Shown piece after piece: positions 62,451-64,000 of a stretch of DNA of 64,000 nucleotides. Under the pieces are notes generated by a model. The model ran no database searches. It was not told where the DNA came from and was given only the letters and a program-made list of their open reading frames with translations. The position numbers and the translations under genes were made by a program. How positions within the stretch are numbered: the first letter of the stretch is position 1; each line of letters begins with the position of its first letter. The DNA comes from Planctomycetota bacterium (GTDB lineage Bacteria; Planctomycetota; UBA1135; UBA2386). The DNA lies in NCBI GenBank assembly GCA_020638695.1, contig JACKIB010000002.1, forward strand, positions 186,001 through 250,000, written 5' to 3'.

Positions 62451-62678
62451 ATGTTGAGCACCCAAGACGTCAAGCAGCTGATCGAAGCCGCGATCCCCGG
62501 CGCGACCGCCGAAGTCGCGGACCTGACCGGGACTTCCGACCACTTCGATATCCGGGTCACCGCCCCGGCGTTCGCCGGCAAGAGCCGCATCGAGCAGCAC
62601 AAGATGGTGCAGGCGGCACTCGGCCAGCACTTGACGACCACCATTCACGCGGTGCAGATCAAGACCTCCACCGAATAG
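62451..62678 (+). CDS. BolA-family protein
   Basis: 75 residues, the length of the short BolA/YrbA type. The core DHFDIRVTAPAFAGKSRIEQHKMVQAAL (about 30-57) holds the class-II-like fold and the invariant His in QHKMV. A final HAVQIKT strand follows. BolA proteins pair with monothiol glutaredoxins to form [2Fe-2S] complexes used in iron sensing and cluster trafficking. The grx gene follows 25 bp downstream, matching this partnership. Confidence 0.93.
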   Translation: MLSTQDVKQLIEAAIPGATAEVADLTGTSDHFDIRVTAPAFAGKSRIEQHKMVQAALGQHLTTTIHAVQIKTSTE

Positions 62679-62703
62679 AATCCTTCCGAGCGAGACACCC
62701 CCC

Positions 62704-63018
62704 ATGTGGACCCCCGAAACCGTCAAGGACGTCGTCAGCAAGCATCGCCTGGTCATCTTCGCCAAGGGCACCAAGGAGCAGCCGATGTGCGGCTTCTCGC
62801 ACCGGGCCATCCACATCATGAACCTGGTCGGTCAGCCGTTCGAAGTCGTCAACATCTTCGACGACCCCAGCATCCGCCCGGCCCTGGTCGAGTTCAGCAA
62901 GTGGCCGACCACGCCGCAGCTGTTCGTCGATGGTGAACTGATCGGCGGATCGGACATCGTGCTGGAAATGTACGAAAGCGGCGAGCTACAGCAGAAGATC
63001 GCCGCAGCCAAGAGCTGA
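62704..63018 (+). CDS. grxD: monothiol glutaredoxin, Grx4/GrxD type
   Basis: 104 residues, single-domain CGFS glutaredoxin. Active site is C29-G-F-S32 preceded by Lys21 (FAKGTKEQPM), with WPTTPQLFVDGELIGGSDI near 67 forming the cis-Pro and glutathione-binding loops. It assembles or transfers [2Fe-2S] clusters with glutathione or a similar thiol, together with BolA encoded 25 bp upstream. Cytoplasmic. Confidence 0.96.
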   Translation: MWTPETVKDVVSKHRLVIFAKGTKEQPMCGFSHRAIHIMNLVGQPFEVVNIFDDPSIRPALVEFSKWPTTPQLFVDGELIGGSDIVLEMYESGELQQKIAAAKS

Positions 63019-63137
63019 TCGATTCCCCGGCGGCACGCCGCTGTCCAATACCGAGACACCCCCCTCAAGGTGGCTGGTAGGAATCCCGACACCTCATCGG
63101 CGGGTGAGCCCGAACGGGCACCGCCGAGAAACGACAC

Positions 63138-64000
63138 ATGGGGATTCCAACGGACGAGGCTCCTGAGCGGAGATACGTGACGCTGCACCGAGCCATCGAA
63201 CAGGGCAAGGGCTCGGACGACATCTGGTCGGAACTCAGCGTGGTCTGTTGCCAGCTCGGCAAGAACGACGAGGCGCTGCGCGGAGTCGAACAGATTCGGG
63301 ACCCTCGTTCGCGCTACCGCACCGAGCTGTTCCTGATCAACAAGGGCGTGCTCGAGCACCCGTCCGACGAGCGGCTCGAGGCGATCCCTCCCGACACCGA
63401 GATCAGCCGCACCTACCAGGAAGAGATCAAGGACGCGGTCGGCTTCCTGTTCCTCGAGCACATGCCGCTCACCGTGATGGCGGCGACCTTGTTCTTCCCG
63501 CTGGTGCTCGGTCTTGGCGGGTTCATCTGTTCTGGCCGCGAGTTGTGGATCATCCCGATCCTCGCACTCGCACCGGTACTGTTGATCATCGGGGTCGTCG
63601 GTGCGCTGGGCATGGGCATCATGCGCGCCGCCGCCAACGGCTCGGACGATCCTCCTCCGCTGCCCGGCCTGCAGGACCTGGTGCGCGACTCGCGCCGCTT
63701 CTTGCTCGACGGCATGTTGATCTTCATGGCGCTCCACGCCCCGGGCGCTTTCGCCATGCAGCTCGGCCTGCCGATCTCGGTCAGCCTGCCGCTGTTGCTG
63801 CTCGGCGCCGCGGTGATGCCGATGGTGCTCGCGCTGCGCTACAACCGCAACGACTGGCAGGCGTTCTCGCCCCGCGTGCTGGTTCCGGCGTTGCTGCACG
63901 CCGGCGAAGCGTACTTCTTCCTGGTGATCCTGGCCGGCGGACTCCTGTTCACCCCGGCGATCATCGCCACCCTGTTGACTGACGGGTCGGATCTGTACCT
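63138..64000 (+). CDS. multi-spanning membrane protein with soluble N-terminal region (truncated by window edge)
   Basis: At least 287 residues, still open at the right edge. The start is an ATG followed by GIPTDEAPERRYVT. Residues 1-95 are charged and soluble, with a helical pair like a short repeat (HRAIEQGKGSDDIWSELSVVCCQLGKNDEAL). Hydrophobic segments follow at about 103-125, 127-150, 183-203, 206-228 and 250-280, with a CSGRELW loop after the first. No family recognised. It is the third plus-strand gene after bolA and grxD, 119 bp behind, so it may be independent. Confidence 0.6.
   Translation, partial: MGIPTDEAPERRYVTLHRAIEQGKGSDDIWSELSVVCCQLGKNDEALRGVEQIRDPRSRYRTELFLINKGVLEHPSDERLEAIPPDTEISRTYQEEIKDAVGFLFLEHMPLTVMAATLFFPLVLGLGGFICSGRELWIIPILALAPVLLIIGVVGALGMGIMRAAANGSDDPPPLPGLQDLVRDSRRFLLDGMLIFMALHAPGAFAMQLGLPISVSLPLLLLGAAVMPMVLALRYNRNDWQAFSPRVLVPALLHAGEAYFFLVILAGGLLFTPAIIATLLTDGSDLY

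Overview
The window is very GC-rich (visibly well above 60%) and encodes 46 protein genes I can support, plus one gene fragment at each edge. It has no rRNA, tRNA, CRISPR or phage genes. The gene content suggests a chromosome segment of a planctomycete-like bacterium (Planctomycetota). This is an inference, based on many secreted proteins of unknown function with FG-GAP or module-type architecture, a kinase/TPR/GAF/sigma-54 activator fusion, DUF1080-like and prenyltransferase-fold secreted proteins, and frequent absence of Shine-Dalgarno sequences.

Layout. 1-9.1 kb: an MBL-fold hydrolase, several secreted proteins, an oligopeptide-type solute-binding protein, a methyltransferase and two small conserved proteins. 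9.3-13.1 kb: a 1278-residue kinase/TPR/GAF/AAA+/Fis regulator. 13.6-25 kb: tryptophanase, a secreted phosphoesterase with a DNRLRE-like tail, a CYTH protein, an ABC exporter pair, HtpG, a membrane protein and a lipoprotein. 25.2-29.5 kb: three secreted proteins and a decayed copy of one of them. 29.5-33.4 kb: a minus-strand acyl-CoA operon (two enoyl-CoA hydratases, an MDR oxidoreductase, a 3-hydroxyacyl-CoA dehydrogenase) with a divergent ferredoxin. 33.5-39.4 kb: a tandem array of five paralogous secreted proteins of unknown function, three of them followed by strong hairpins. 39.4-53.9 kb: a DUF72 protein, a DUF3299-like secreted protein, a HEAT-like protein, a 1142-residue GlmS-like protein, an HD protein, an old-yellow-enzyme-type oxidoreductase next to pyruvate carboxylase, and a TraB/GumN + TPR pair. 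53.9-64 kb: a PIG-L deacetylase, an aminotransferase, a prenyltransferase-fold protein, a TIGR01777 epimerase, IspH, another secreted protein, a BolA/monothiol-glutaredoxin pair and a truncated membrane protein.

Three window-wide patterns stand out. (1) About twelve otherwise different secreted proteins share one module of roughly 85 residues, usually at the C terminus. (2) Nearly all predicted signal peptides place glutamine at mature position +1, the pattern called the Q-rule in Bacteroidetes. (3) A 176-182 bp element with terminal inverted repeats and no coding capacity occurs at least five times in various states of decay. The five-gene array also shows a patchwork of pairwise near-identity, which points to recombination or gene conversion among the copies.

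All family assignments come from reading motifs by eye. No database search was run.
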